Source: Sarcophilus harrisii (Eukaryota; Chordata; Mammalia; Dasyuromorphia; Dasyuridae). From it: a stretch of 64,000 bases of DNA. Made by a program: the position numbers and the translations under genes. The notes beneath the pieces were generated by a model. The model was not told the DNA's origin. It was given only the letters and a program-made list of their open reading frames with translations, and ran no database searches. Where the stretch lies: positions 220,227,997 through 220,291,996 of the forward strand of contig NC_045429.1 in the NCBI RefSeq assembly GCF_902635505.1. The letters are read 5' to 3'. Of this stretch, positions 21,358 to 30,975 are shown piece by piece (the first letter of the stretch is position 1; each line of letters opens with the position of its first letter).

Positions 21358-21414
21358 TACTAATAAACTTTTTACGTGAATTGGAAAAACAGTCACCTCT
21401 CCACCACAATTAAA

Positions 21415-22090
21415 CCTAATTGGTTTTCAGGATACAATACATATCCTTAGGAAAGGACAGTAGAAATTGTGATGTACAAAAATACCATTTTGAGCAAGGT
21501 AGGTGATTTAAATTAGAACAATTCTAGTGAGCTGGCTGTGATTATTATTTTTTTTCTCCTAAAAGAGGAAGTGAAAATTAGATTCCTTCTGTCATTTAGT
21601 TTTAATTATTTCAGCTTATCTTAAGCTTCACACTAATTGACAAGAATTTTAAAATGTGGTGACATGTGGGGGATGATAGGAAAATAATTGGTTTGTTCGT
21701 GAAGTTTCTAAATATTATGGTGTGCATGACAGTTAGCTAAAGAACCTTTAGCACAAGTGTAAGGTGTGATTTAGCATGTTCTAATCTGTGTCAATATTAC
21801 TGCACTCAAAAGGTCTCTCCCACCAGTTCAAAGGCATATTTTCAGCTTAATGCTTCTTCAGTTTTTTTAACCAAAACTCTCTGTTCCATCTGATTATGTT
21901 TTATATGTGACCAACCCTATTTACATTGAGATTCCCTCTTTTTTGTTCCACAAGAAAGCACCATGACTTTAATTGCAGGGGTTTTATCATTGTTTTCTGA
22001 CACTATTTCTCTTTTCCTGTTCAAGTCACCTTGCTTTTCCTTTTCCCTTTCCCTGACTCCTAAAGATAGTATGCAAACCTTCTTCTTTTA
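21415..22090. promoter_or_regulatory. Unique block, candidate conserved non-coding DNA
   Basis: Repeat-free, with ordered-looking text such as 'gttttaattatttcagctta', 'cttcacactaattgacaaga' and 'aaaggtctctcccaccagtt'. Composition suggests old unique DNA; function not shown. Confidence 0.25.
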
Positions 22091-22094
22091 GATT

Positions 22095-22270
22095 ATGCTA
22101 TTGTAAATTGGGAGCTGGAAATTATCTTTTTAGGCTATTCAGCCCACCTCTGATTTTACAGATTAAGAAACTGAGGCCCAGAGAGTTTAAGTAATTTGCT
22201 TAATGCCACACAGGAAGAGTTGTTTTGGAACTCTGTGTGTAGCTCATACAAAGATTCCAAGTGGAATTAT
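22095..22270 (-). repeat. MIR/THER-type CORE-SINE
   Basis: 'attgggagctggaaattatc', 'cagattaagaaactgaggcc' and 'cagagagtttaagtaatttg' are the complement of the CORE region. Confidence 0.7.
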
Positions 22271-22514
22271 ATTTATTCACTGTGATAAGTGTCCACTGCA
22301 GTAGCATCCTTTCAGTCATAATGTGAGGTGAAAATCCTTCTCTTTTGGTTCAGAGCAAGCCCTATCTCTGGGAAGCTTCTACATTAATGGTTCTTGCCCA
22401 GGATGTAATATGAAACAGATAGGAAGTGAGAAAGCTGAAATGCTGACAATATTATCAATCACAAATGATTCTTAAAAGAAATAAAAAGTGAAGTTGTGAA
22501 AGAAAAATAAACAG

Positions 22515-22590
22515 GAGCCAATAGGTGATGCAGCCCTGGAAACAGGATTATCTGAGTTCAAATCTGGCCTTAGACACTAACTGTGTGTGA
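22515..22590 (+). repeat. CORE-SINE head fragment
   Basis: 'gatgcagccctggaaacagg', 'attatctgagttcaaatctg' and 'gccttagacactaactgtgt' are the tRNA-like half of the marsupial SINE. 22271-22514 and 22591-22726 are unassigned. Confidence 0.7.
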
Positions 22591-22726
22591 AGGGTTTGGT
22601 TTTTTCCTGCATTTTAGATTAGAATAATTCAATAGAAAAAAATTGAAAATTGTCTCAGAATGAGAAAACCAAGACCCAAGGCAAACAATTTCTCATAAAC
22701 ATATTTGATTTTTTTCTAACAGGGAG

Positions 22727-23192
22727 TCTTCCCAGAATGAGGTGTGTGTAGAGATTAGTTTGCCCTCGAATTTTTCAGTAGTGATGAAGGGGAGCTGTGA
22801 AGACCGCGTATTTTAAAATCAGCAGGAGTCAGGAATTCAGGTTAGGGGAAAATCGTCAGTCTTTATTCTCAGTGAAGAAAGATTGGAGGTGGAAGAGAAT
22901 GGGCAATAGCAATGTGTGTAGCTGAATCAAGAAGCTAGCTAGACCAGCAGCCACACGACCAGCAGCTACGAGCATAGAACCCAGGCTCAATCTCTCCCGG
23001 CCTCTCTTCCTGTCTCTCTGCCTCCACCCACCAAAATCATCATTTCCTATACAACACATCAGGACTTGCACAGAGAGTGGGCAGGGGCCATTCTTTATCC
23101 AAGCACGTATATTAATAGAGTATAGTCCAATTACTATTTAGCCTCACGTGCTTGGGACCTCAGTGCATCAACTCAAGCCTCAGCCCATTACA
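22727..23192 (-). mobile_element. Fossil solo LTR, minus orientation
   Basis: Read in reverse, it starts 'tgtaatgggctgaggcttga' and contains 'gagaataaagactgacgatt' (poly(A) signal) followed by a U5-like end. About 466 bp. GGGAG flanks both limits (22722-22726, 23193-23197), a possible 5-bp target duplication. No internal genes alongside. The frame at 22856-23071 lies inside it. 23198-23500 is unassigned. Confidence 0.65.
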
Positions 23193-23509
23193 GGGAGCAA
23201 CAATTCCATTTAAGACAATGCACACAGTCTCTAACTCCCACCCCAAATAGGCGGTATTATCATCAATTCAAAGAATGTAAAAATCATGAATCATAAGTTT
23301 TCTTTTTGGACAGTTCCCTCCTCCCCCATATGATTGTCTCAAGGCAAGTGAGAGAAGATGGCTAGGAGTTTGATAAGAAAAAGTTCTGAGGAAAACATCT
23401 GAAATACATATATATTAAAATATTTCCCTAATATTAGCTTAACACCAGACATAGCGATGTCTATCAACCTCTGGAATACATATTCAATTATTAGCATGAG
23501 ATTATCGAC

Positions 23510-23836
23510 TCCTTGAGAACAGGAACTGTCTTTTTGCCTTTCTTTGTGTCTTCAGGGTCAATTCAGAGCCTGACACCTTGTTGTAGGTGCTGGGGGGTGA
23601 CCTTATTGGGGTTTTCTTGGTAAAGATTTCAGAGTAGTTTGGCATTTTCTACTCCAGCTCATTTTACACATGAGGAAATTGAGAGAAATGGGATAGTCAT
23701 ACAATAAGGTGTCTGAGGTCAGATTTGAACTCAGGAAGAGAGATCTCCTGACTTCAGACCTGGTTCTCTATACAGTGAACTACCTAGCTGCATGCCTGGT
23801 CCATAGTAAATAATAAATACTTGCTGACTGACAAGC
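23510..23836 (+). repeat. L2 3' end split by a long SINE
   Basis: 'actccttgagaacaggaact' and 'tctttgtgtcttcagggtca' before the SINE, then 'gcctggtccatagtaaataa' and 'taaatacttgctgactgac' after it, together make one L2 terminus. Confidence 0.8.
23597..23792 (-). repeat. Long CORE-SINE inserted in L2
   Basis: 'attggggttttcttggtaaa', 'ggcattttctactccagctc' and 'acctagctgca' mark a minus-strand copy truncated at its RTE-like tail. Confidence 0.85.
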
Positions 23837-23939
23837 TGATACTTTTAGGGACCCCATTTAATTTCACAAATAGCAGGATATATAAGTCTCCTTGAAAAAG
23901 GAGGGATTTGGTGGAGGAAGTCAAAATAGTCAAATTATA

Positions 23940-24662
23940 CCTCAAAGAGAGTGGTAAAGTGTGAAAAATGCTTTATCCAGTTTCCTTCCAAAACCACATA
24001 GAAATCAAAGCTCTGAACAGAGTCTGATGGAAGGAAACTCCTCTCCAGCTCAAGATAGGCTGAAAAAACTTCAAGAAAGGTCAGTCTCACTGGGGTGAAA
24101 AGAGTGTTCAGAACAGCTCAGATGGAGTCTGGGAAAGCAGATGAGAGGGTCTTAATCAGAGCAAATAAGCAAATGAGACCCTCAGTCCTGGCTCAGAAGA
24201 GGAGCACATAGCAGGGCAGCTTCCAGTTCCAGCTCAGAAGGCAAACTCTGATAAATAAGAGGAAATACCCAAAGAAAAGGAAAGATAATGAGCAAGAAAC
24301 AGAAAAGAATCTTCACCATATAATGTTGAAAAATTATCCATGCGTATGTTTTAAAAATAAATAGCTTTAATAAAATAAAATAATTGTAGACAAAATAACA
24401 ATTACCTTGACCATAGAAGGCTTCTATGGTGACAGGGCAAACCAAAACAAACTCAGATGAGGGCAGAATGTCTACAGAAGAAATTTCAAAGAGTGGATAA
24501 ATTGGCCTCAAGCTCAAAGAGGCTTTTTGGAAATGTTCATAAAAGACTTCAAAAGGCAAATAACAGAAGCAGAAGACAAAATGAGGAAAGAAATAACAGG
24601 TATGCATGAGAAAGTCAACAGTTTGAAAAAGGAAGGAAAAAATTGCGTGAAGAAAAAATATC
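23940..24662 (+). repeat. L1 5' region (5' UTR / start of ORF1), plus orientation
   Basis: 'caagaaacagaaaagaatct', 'gaccatagaaggcttctatg' and 'attggcctcaagctcaaaga' with an adjoining coiled-coil-type 'aaaatgaggaaagaaataac' stretch are typical of the marsupial L1 5' UTR and ORF1 start. The 160-codon minus frame at 24182-24664 is its antisense shadow. Confidence 0.65.
24321..24405 (+). repeat. Very short L1 3'-end insertion nested in the L1 5' region
   Basis: 'atgttgaaaaattatccatg' and 'aataaatagctttaataaaa' are an L1 3' tail. Flanks 24311-24320 (cttcaccata) and 24406-24415 (cttgaccata) look like a target duplication, and host L1 text continues on either side. Confidence 0.6.
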
Positions 24663-24664
24663 AT

Positions 24665-26033
24665 GGATAATTTTGCTGGATATGGTATTTTTGGTTGTAG
24701 GTCTAGTTCTTGTATTGATTGCCAATATATATAACTTCACTACCTATCTTCTTTTATTGTGACTGCTCATAAATCTTATACAATTCTGATTGTAGTTTTA
24801 ACATATTTGATTTTTTTTTGTTTATTTCTTGCAAAATTTTCTCTTTGATCTGGGAGTTTTAAAATTTGGTAATAATATTCCTATATGTTTTTCTCAAAGA
24901 ATCTCTTTGAGATGGTGAGTTTGTTCCAATTTTTGCTTTCTCCTCCTGTTCTGTCATTCCAGGACAATTTCTTTTTGCTCTATTTAATGTTTTATTTATT
25001 TGCTTTATTTATTTATTTATTATTGTGTTGAAGTTATTTTTTCATATAGATTTCAGATAGTCCAATTATTCTTATATTTTCTCTTCTTGATCCATTCTCC
25101 AGATGTATTGTTTTTCTGATTAGATAGTTCAAATTCTGCTTTATTTTTTCATTCTTTATATTTTGTTTTGTTATTTCTTCCCCTTAGTCGATTCTAATAT
25201 TCAAAGAATTATTTTCTTCTTTAAGACTGTATCTCCTTTTTTTTAAAGTTGGTTTACTTTTTTTTCATAATCTTGTGTTTCTTGGATGAGTTATTTATTT
25301 ATTTTTAGTTTTTCCTCAATGTCTCTCATTTTATTTTTAAAATCTTTTCTGAGTTCCTTTATAAATTCTTTCTAGCCATTTAATGTTACTCTTTGGGGTA
25401 GAAGAGAGCTTTTTTTTTTACTTCATTGTTCTCCCCTGAAGATGAACTATCATCTTTCTATTCCCATAGTAAGTTTCCAATAATTCTTCTTTTTTTAAAT
25501 GAGAACTATAAATGTAAGTACTTCTAATTTTGGGTTTGGGGGATAGTGCCTTTAGCTCTCTCCTCTTCACCTCTCTCTCTCTTCTGACCTGGAACCCCAA
25601 ACCAAAAGCTCAGCCAGCAGCATCCCTGCCCCACTGCTTCTATATTGAGTGGGTGCGCTGGTTCCTTCTGCCCCTGGGTCACAGGTGAGCAGCACAGCTG
25701 GATCTGGCATTCCCACTCTGCAGAGATTCCCCCAGTCTTCCTGGACTCAGACTCTATGCTGTCCCAAAGACCAAAGTTGCTGTGGTTCCAGCTGAGGTAT
25801 CTAATCCTAGGGTTTTCCTTTTGCTGTTTTTGTGGAACTAACCTGGAGCTGTTTGCACTTCACACCCATTAAAACCAGTATCTAGGTCTTTCTTGTGTAT
25901 CCATCTTCTGCCCCGAGTTTTCTTTGTTTTTTCACCAGACTATGTTTGCTTTGAGGTGCAAATTTGTTCTGTTTTTGGAGGAAATCTGGAGAACTTGAAA
26001 TGTTCTGAGCTACTCCACCATCTTCCCAAAATC
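24665..26033 (-). repeat. L1 5' UTR and ORF1 region, minus orientation
   Basis: In reverse, it begins near 26033 with 'gggaagatggtggagtagct' and 'cagaacatttcaagttctcc', the marsupial L1 5' start. It then passes a GC-richer 5' UTR with 'agaaggaaccagcgcaccca' and an A-rich ORF1 coiled-coil region. Truncated at about 24665, where the plus L1 ends. Frames at 25418-25872 are remnants. Confidence 0.7.
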
Positions 26034-26034
26034 C

Positions 26035-26985
26035 TTTCCCCAATTGATTCTCTTTCCAAAGTAATTGACTAATTCTTGAATTCTGGGTGAATAATGATGA
26101 TGTATTCTAAAGTTAAGAAGAGGAAAATGTCTTCTGGGTGTGGTTAGTCGTAAATATTGTATAATGTTGAGTTCTAAGATTGATTCCCATAGAACAATTT
26201 TTATTATTTTGGGATTTATTATGAATATCCTTGCAGATACTAAAAACTATACATAACTTAGTTCTATTGACTTAGACCAAGACCTCTGTTGTATTAAAAA
26301 AATAAAAACAGGTATTGTAAGAATATTCATGGTCTCCATTGATTAGCAGACCAATTAGAGTTTTTGAATGTCATCTTCAGTCTCCTGAGATGCTAAGACC
26401 CTTAATCAGATCTTCCCAAGAGAAATGTTTCCTTTTTTAAATAGCAGATTTTTATATAACCACAACTGAAAACTATGTATTTTTATCTTTTACATTTTGT
26501 ACAATTTCTTCATTTTTGACTACTTTATGACTACCACAAAATGTGAGTTGGAAAATGGGTCAGAGTACTTTGTTTAGCAAAGAAGACTATTGACCAGACT
26601 CTCTCCTCAAGTAATTGCTGGTAAAATAATAAAGTGTCTTTGACAGTTGTTAGCTAAATGAAGAGTACAGACAGTTTTTTCCTTTATATCAGAATGGCAG
26701 AATTCTGAGCTTAGTAACCTCCGTGTGGGAAAAGACAGCTGCTGGGGAGAGGCTAATGATCAGAAGTGAGATATGAGTGGCAAGTAGTGATAAATTTGAG
26801 AAGGCATATGAATAGGTCACAATGATTTGGCCTCCAAATATTCCATTTGGAATTTAGTCCACCTTGTAATAGTCTTTGACAGTTGTCTTGTTGGAAACCT
26901 GTCTGTTTAGCCATCCTTGAGAGAACACCTTAATTATTAACTGCCACTTTATTAGCTTCTAGCTACTTGAAATATGAAAGGCACA
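26035..26985. promoter_or_regulatory. Unique block, candidate conserved non-coding DNA
   Basis: About 950 bases without a recognisable repeat; stretches such as 'agtaattgctggtaaaataa' and 'tgacagttgttagctaaatg' have the look of retained unique sequence. Confidence 0.25.
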
Positions 26986-26987
26986 AT

Positions 26988-26990
<3 letters not shown>

Positions 26991-27049
<59 letters not shown>

Positions 27050-27163
27050 TTCTCTCTGTCTAGGTTTCTGTCTCTTTCTGTCTCTATCTGCCTCTGTCTA
27101 TCTCCCTGTAAGTCTTTCTGTCTCTTTCTGTCTGGGTCTGTCTGTCCCTCTCTCTCTGTCTCA
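26991..27163. repeat. (CT)n microsatellite with degenerate CTGT flank
   Basis: Pure CT at 26991-27039, then CTGTCT/CTTTCT variants. Gives spurious Ser-Leu and Arg-Glu frames on the two strands. Confidence 0.97.
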
Positions 27164-27619
27164 AGAACAAAATATTTTGGCAAAATGGGCAGTAGAAATC
27201 ATGTGACTAGGTCTAGTAGAAAGTACCTTTCTTTTGTGAACAGGGATGGGAAAATGGGAACAGGTCTACTTGTTGCAGAAAGAGAATGTGGAATGCCAAA
27301 GGTGTGATTCTGCATCCTGCTCCCATGGAGTGCTTAGAGAGAGGCTCTAGGGAGAAGAAAGACAATTACAAGTGATCTGATTAGATTGGAAGATGTAGGC
27401 AAGGTTCTTAAAAGATGCTCAGGGTTTAGGAAAGTTTTTTCTCTCTCTCTTTGCTTCCTTGGCTCTTTATCTTCTCTTAAAGTAGAGGTAGAGGAAGCAG
27501 CAGCTGATAGATCTGTTTAATTTGTACGTGCAAGAGATCTTAGAACTATTCTGTCTCCATTTCTGTACCTGTACCTATCTCCTTTTCTCTGTTTCTGTTT
27601 CTCTTTCCTCCTCCATCTG
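27164..27619. other. Unassigned sequence
   Basis: Nothing definite; CT-rich near 27440-27460. Confidence 0.3.
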
Positions 27620-27852
27620 TCTGTTATATGAAGCCTTTTCTGATCTCTACCTCTCTAGTATGCTCTTCCCAAATATTTTACCTTGCATTTATTTTGTGTC
27701 TATTTTATATATAATTATTTAAATACATTCTGTTTCCTCCAGTGCTTATAAGCTCCTCAAAGGCAGGCACTGTCTTAGTTTTGTCTTTGGATCCCCAATG
27801 CCTATGAAGTATTGGCACATAGAAGGCACTTATTAAATGATTGATTGATGTT
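27620..27852 (+). repeat. L2 LINE 3' end
   Basis: 'atgaagccttttctgatctc', 'ccttgcatttattttgtgtc', 'aaaggcaggcactgtcttag', 'ggatccccaatgcctatgaa' and 'gcacttattaaatgattgat' give the complete L2 3' order. Confidence 0.9.
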
Positions 27853-27869
27853 AAGTCAGGTCAAAATAT

Positions 27870-28340
27870 TGAGGTTCATAAGGAGACCCCAAAAGGTTGG
27901 AGGTATCTCAAAAGAATTTGCAGGCTTGACCCCATCTCCAAGCCGAGGGCCAAAGTTTATTGTAATTACAATACCAGTTGAAGCAATCTAAGTTCCAAAA
28001 GGATTTAGCAAAGAACCAGAAGCAAGAAGACAAATTTATAGAAAAAGACAGGGAGATCTAGTTCTTCATATCACTGATATACTAATTTTATGGCCTGGAG
28101 GTAGAGCTGAGGAGTAGTCTGGTATGTACCTCACCATTTGTCTCAGAAATCTTTTTATCACTGACCAACAGATTGTTGCTCTATACTATAGTATAGTATA
28201 TACTAAGCCTATACTATAGTATTCCTAAAGTCAGGAGACTTTAGGATCAATGACAGACAAATTGTTAGAACAATAGCATTCTAAGGTCAGGGGACCTCAG
28301 GATTACTGCTATATTTCTCCTAGAAGCTATATCCCCTTCA
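27870..28340 (-). mobile_element. Probable fossil solo LTR, minus orientation
   Basis: In reverse it runs from 'tgaaggggatatagcttcta' to 'ctccttatgaacctca', with 'aattacaataaactttggcc' as poly(A) region and a U5-like end. About 470 bp, no internal genes next to it. Limits and class are tentative. Confidence 0.5.
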
Positions 28341-28344
28341 AAAA

Positions 28345-28775
28345 TGGTCCCATGAGAGGTAATCTGATATCAATTCTATTTATAGGAATGATGGTGTACA
28401 CGTCTTTTTTGTTTAGAGTGACTGTTAAGAAGAGGTGTACTGGAGATACTTCTAATTGACTTGCAAAAGTCTATTTAATAATAATTTATATTTAAAATAC
28501 TAATAGTCAATAATTCTTTAACTGTCCTGACAAACCTGGATTTGATTTATATTATTTTATTGATTATCTAGACTTAAGAAAGTGTTAATAATGTAGAATA
28601 TACTTAAAAAACATGTTTGCACGTAGGCACCTTCCCCTGCCAGCCTGTTTGGTAGACATTTACCAGCACACCCCTGTGCTGTGCTATAAACATAGCTTGA
28701 GCTCCGCAGAAGCTCAGTAGAAGAATCAGAGAATGAAATCAGGAGCAAATAGGAGGTCTGGTGACTCTAGGCTAA
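28345..28775. other. Unassigned sequence
   Basis: No repeat recognised; ends in a short (TAA)n at 28776-28797. Confidence 0.3.
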
Positions 28776-28779
28776 TAAT

Positions 28780-29050
28780 AATAATAATAACCGATATTAA
28801 TATAGTTCTTTTAAGATTTGCGTAGTATTTTTGCATACATTATCTCATTTGAGCCTCACAACTCCCTTTCTGTTAAGAATTATGGTTTTTCTCTTCAATT
28901 TATAGACTCATAGTGTTATAGCTTTAAAGTTGCAAGGAGCCTCAGAATTTATCTAGTGTATCCCTCTCAGTTTTATACATAAAGATGTTAGGGTTCAGAG
29001 AATTCAAGTCATATGCCAAGGTGAGACAGCCATAAATAGAAAAGCTGGGA
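28780..29050 (-). repeat. MIR/THER-type repeats
   Basis: 'tacattatctcatttgagcc', 'tcacaactccctttctgtta', then 'catagtgttatagctttaaa' and 'gatgttagggttcagagaat'. Probably two old CORE-SINEs joined. Confidence 0.55.
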
Positions 29051-29357
29051 TTTGAGTTTTTCATGGATTTCCTTTTTAAGGCTGAGCCAGAAAAGTTTCC
29101 TTCAAATTCCATGTGCTTCCTATTCTTCATTAAATATTTTTCCCCCTCTCTTTTAAGTAAATTAATCTTATTGATTCTTTGGTTTCATCAAATCAAGCAG
29201 CTTATTATTCACTCCCTAAAACATTCCAAACATCTTTGTGAGAAGGGGAATGGTTGCTTGTATTCCCAAATCCCATCCTGGAGGAATGAATGATTCTGCC
29301 CTAGTGGGCTCTGCCCCTCTGTCTTCTTTCTGTCTCTGTCTTTCTTTGTCCCTCTGT

Positions 29358-29363
29358 CACACA

Positions 29364-29404
<41 letters not shown>
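29358..29404. repeat. (CA)n microsatellite
   Basis: Long CA run with one interruption near its start. 29051-29357 is unassigned. Confidence 0.95.
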
Positions 29405-29406
<2 letters not shown>

Positions 29407-29476
29407 CTTAAGTAGTCTTTCCTGGTCAGTTAATACTTCTAACAATTCTCAGTGATTCTGTCTTCTGGTAGTGAGC

Positions 29477-29708
29477 CTTCCTTCCTTCCTTCCTTCCCTC
29501 CTTCCTTCCTTCCCTCCTTCCTTCCCTCCTTCCTTCCCTCCTTCCTTCCCTCCCTCCTTCCTTCCCTCCTTCCTTCCTTCCCTCCTTCCTTCCCTCCTTC
29601 CTTCCCTCCTTCCTTCCCTCCTTCCTTCCCTCCTTCCTTCCTTCCTTCCCCCCTCCTTCCTTCCCTCCTTCCCTCCTTCCTTCCTTCCTTCTTCCTTCTT
29701 TCCTTCCT
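29477..29708. repeat. (CTTC)n / (CCTT)n tetranucleotide repeat
   Basis: About 230 bases of CTTC with periodic CCCT variants forming a higher-order pattern. Translates to Pro-Ser-Phe/Leu repeats in two frames (29452-29773), which are not genes. Confidence 0.97.
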
Positions 29709-29807
29709 CTAGAAAGTTGGCAGAGACAATATTTTATTCAAATCTGCATCAAATAGGAGTGACTTGTACATAAGAGGTAATTTGCATAAAATAAACTCTT
29801 GAAGAGG

Positions 29808-29993
29808 TAGCACAAGGTGTTCCAGAGAGAATACTGAACTAGGAGTCAACAAGATCAGACTTTGACACTTTGTGTGTCTTTGACACAGTGTGTATGTGGC
29901 TTTGGATAAATTCCTTCTCTTCACATAAGTAAAAAGAAGGATCTGGACTGATTAGTTGTCCTCATAACTTCCTTTCCAGATCAAAATCTATGA
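29808..29993 (+). repeat. MIR/THER-type CORE-SINE
   Basis: 'actgaactaggagtcaacaa', 'atgtggctttggataaattc' and 'aacttcctttccagatcaaa'. Confidence 0.65.
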
Positions 29994-30164
29994 CTTGAAT
30001 TGGCAGGAGAGATGAGGAGACTATTCTTCAATACTGTACCAGTGGGATGGGAAAAACTACTTTCAAGGAAGAATCATTTCCACCTAGCAGGGAACAAATG
30101 GGGTGATGAACAGGATAGAGAATGAAGAATTCTTTGTCTAAATTTATCCTATTGGATTTCCTAT

Positions 30165-30595
30165 TGTGTAGTGAATAAAATATGAACACCTCAGTCTAGC
30201 ATTTAAGACTCTCTACAAACTCCAATCTTATTTCACACTTTTGTGGTTGCTATTATTTGGTAGTTTCAGTCATGTCCAACTCTTCATGACTTGGGGTTTT
30301 CTTGGCAAAGATACTAAAGTGATTTGTCATTTTCTTCTCCAGCTCATTTTACAGCAGAGAAAACTGTGGCAAACAGGATTAAGTGATTTATTTAGAGTCA
30401 CAAACCTGGTAAGTATCTGAAGCCAGCTTTGAACTCGTGAAGATGAGTCTTCTGATTCCAAACCCCAGTGCTCTATCCACTGCACCTCCTAGTAGTCCTA
30501 TCATAGTCTGCTCAGTACTAATTGTTTACCTTCTAGATTTCCTTTCAGACTCTAAGCCCCTTAAAGATGATGAATGTTATTTTTTCCCATTGTAG
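30165..30595 (+). repeat. L2 fragment interrupted by a long SINE
   Basis: 'cagtctagcatttaagactc' and 'tctacaaactccaatcttat' before the SINE, 'agactctaagccccttaaag' after it, collinear with the L2 3' region. Confidence 0.6.
30247..30492 (-). repeat. Long CORE-SINE
   Basis: Nearly full-length minus copy: 'agtttcagtcatgtccaact', 'ggggttttcttggcaaagat' and 'gtgctctatccactgcacct'. Confidence 0.9.
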
Positions 30596-30599
30596 GAAC

Positions 30600-30680
30600 C
30601 TGAATTTGGAGTTAGAAGGGGTCTTAGAAGTTATCTAGTTCAATCTCTTTATTTTACAGTGTGAAACTAGGGGCAGCTAA
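30600..30680 (-). repeat. THER/MIR-type scrap
   Basis: 'ggagttagaaggggtcttag' and 'aagttatctagttcaatctc' are the complement of a CORE-SINE tail. Confidence 0.5.
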
Positions 30681-30737
30681 TTAAATACTCAGTCATTCTG
30701 CTTGTCTAGCACAGAGTTATACACAAAGAATGCATAT

Positions 30738-30783
30738 AAAATAACTTGCTTCTTCTGAATTTAATAACTTGCTTCTTCTGAAC
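30738..30783. repeat. 20-bp direct tandem duplication
   Basis: 'ataacttgcttcttctgaa' occurs twice, separated by three bases. Confidence 0.85.
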
Positions 30784-30784
30784 T

Positions 30785-30975
30785 ACAGAAAACAACATGG
30801 GTCAGTGGAAATGTGCCAACTTGGAATCAGATGAGGTAGGTTAAAATCCTTTTTCTGATAGCCACTACTTGAATGATCTTGAGCAAGTCACCTTAGTTCT
30901 CAGATTCATCACTGGTAAAAGGTCTTTGAGGTTTCCTTCCTTTCTTACTAAGCTTTAATTTGATCCTTTGAGTCT
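30785..30975 (+). repeat. MIR/THER-type CORE-SINE
   Basis: 'aacttggaatcagatgaggt', 'gatcttgagcaagtcacctt' and 'gtttccttcctttcttac'. Confidence 0.6.

Noticed and set aside
21023-21409. 128-codon minus frame as a host gene
   Set aside because: It is the C-terminus of L1 ORF2, and the first residues run into the flanking target duplication.
24182-24664. 160-codon hydrophobic minus-strand frame
   Set aside because: Antisense of an A-rich L1 5' region; poly-T antisense codons give Phe and Leu, imitating a membrane protein.
29452-29773. Frames of 86 and 100 codons of Pro-Ser-Phe/Leu repeats
   Set aside because: Translations of the CTTC tetranucleotide repeat.
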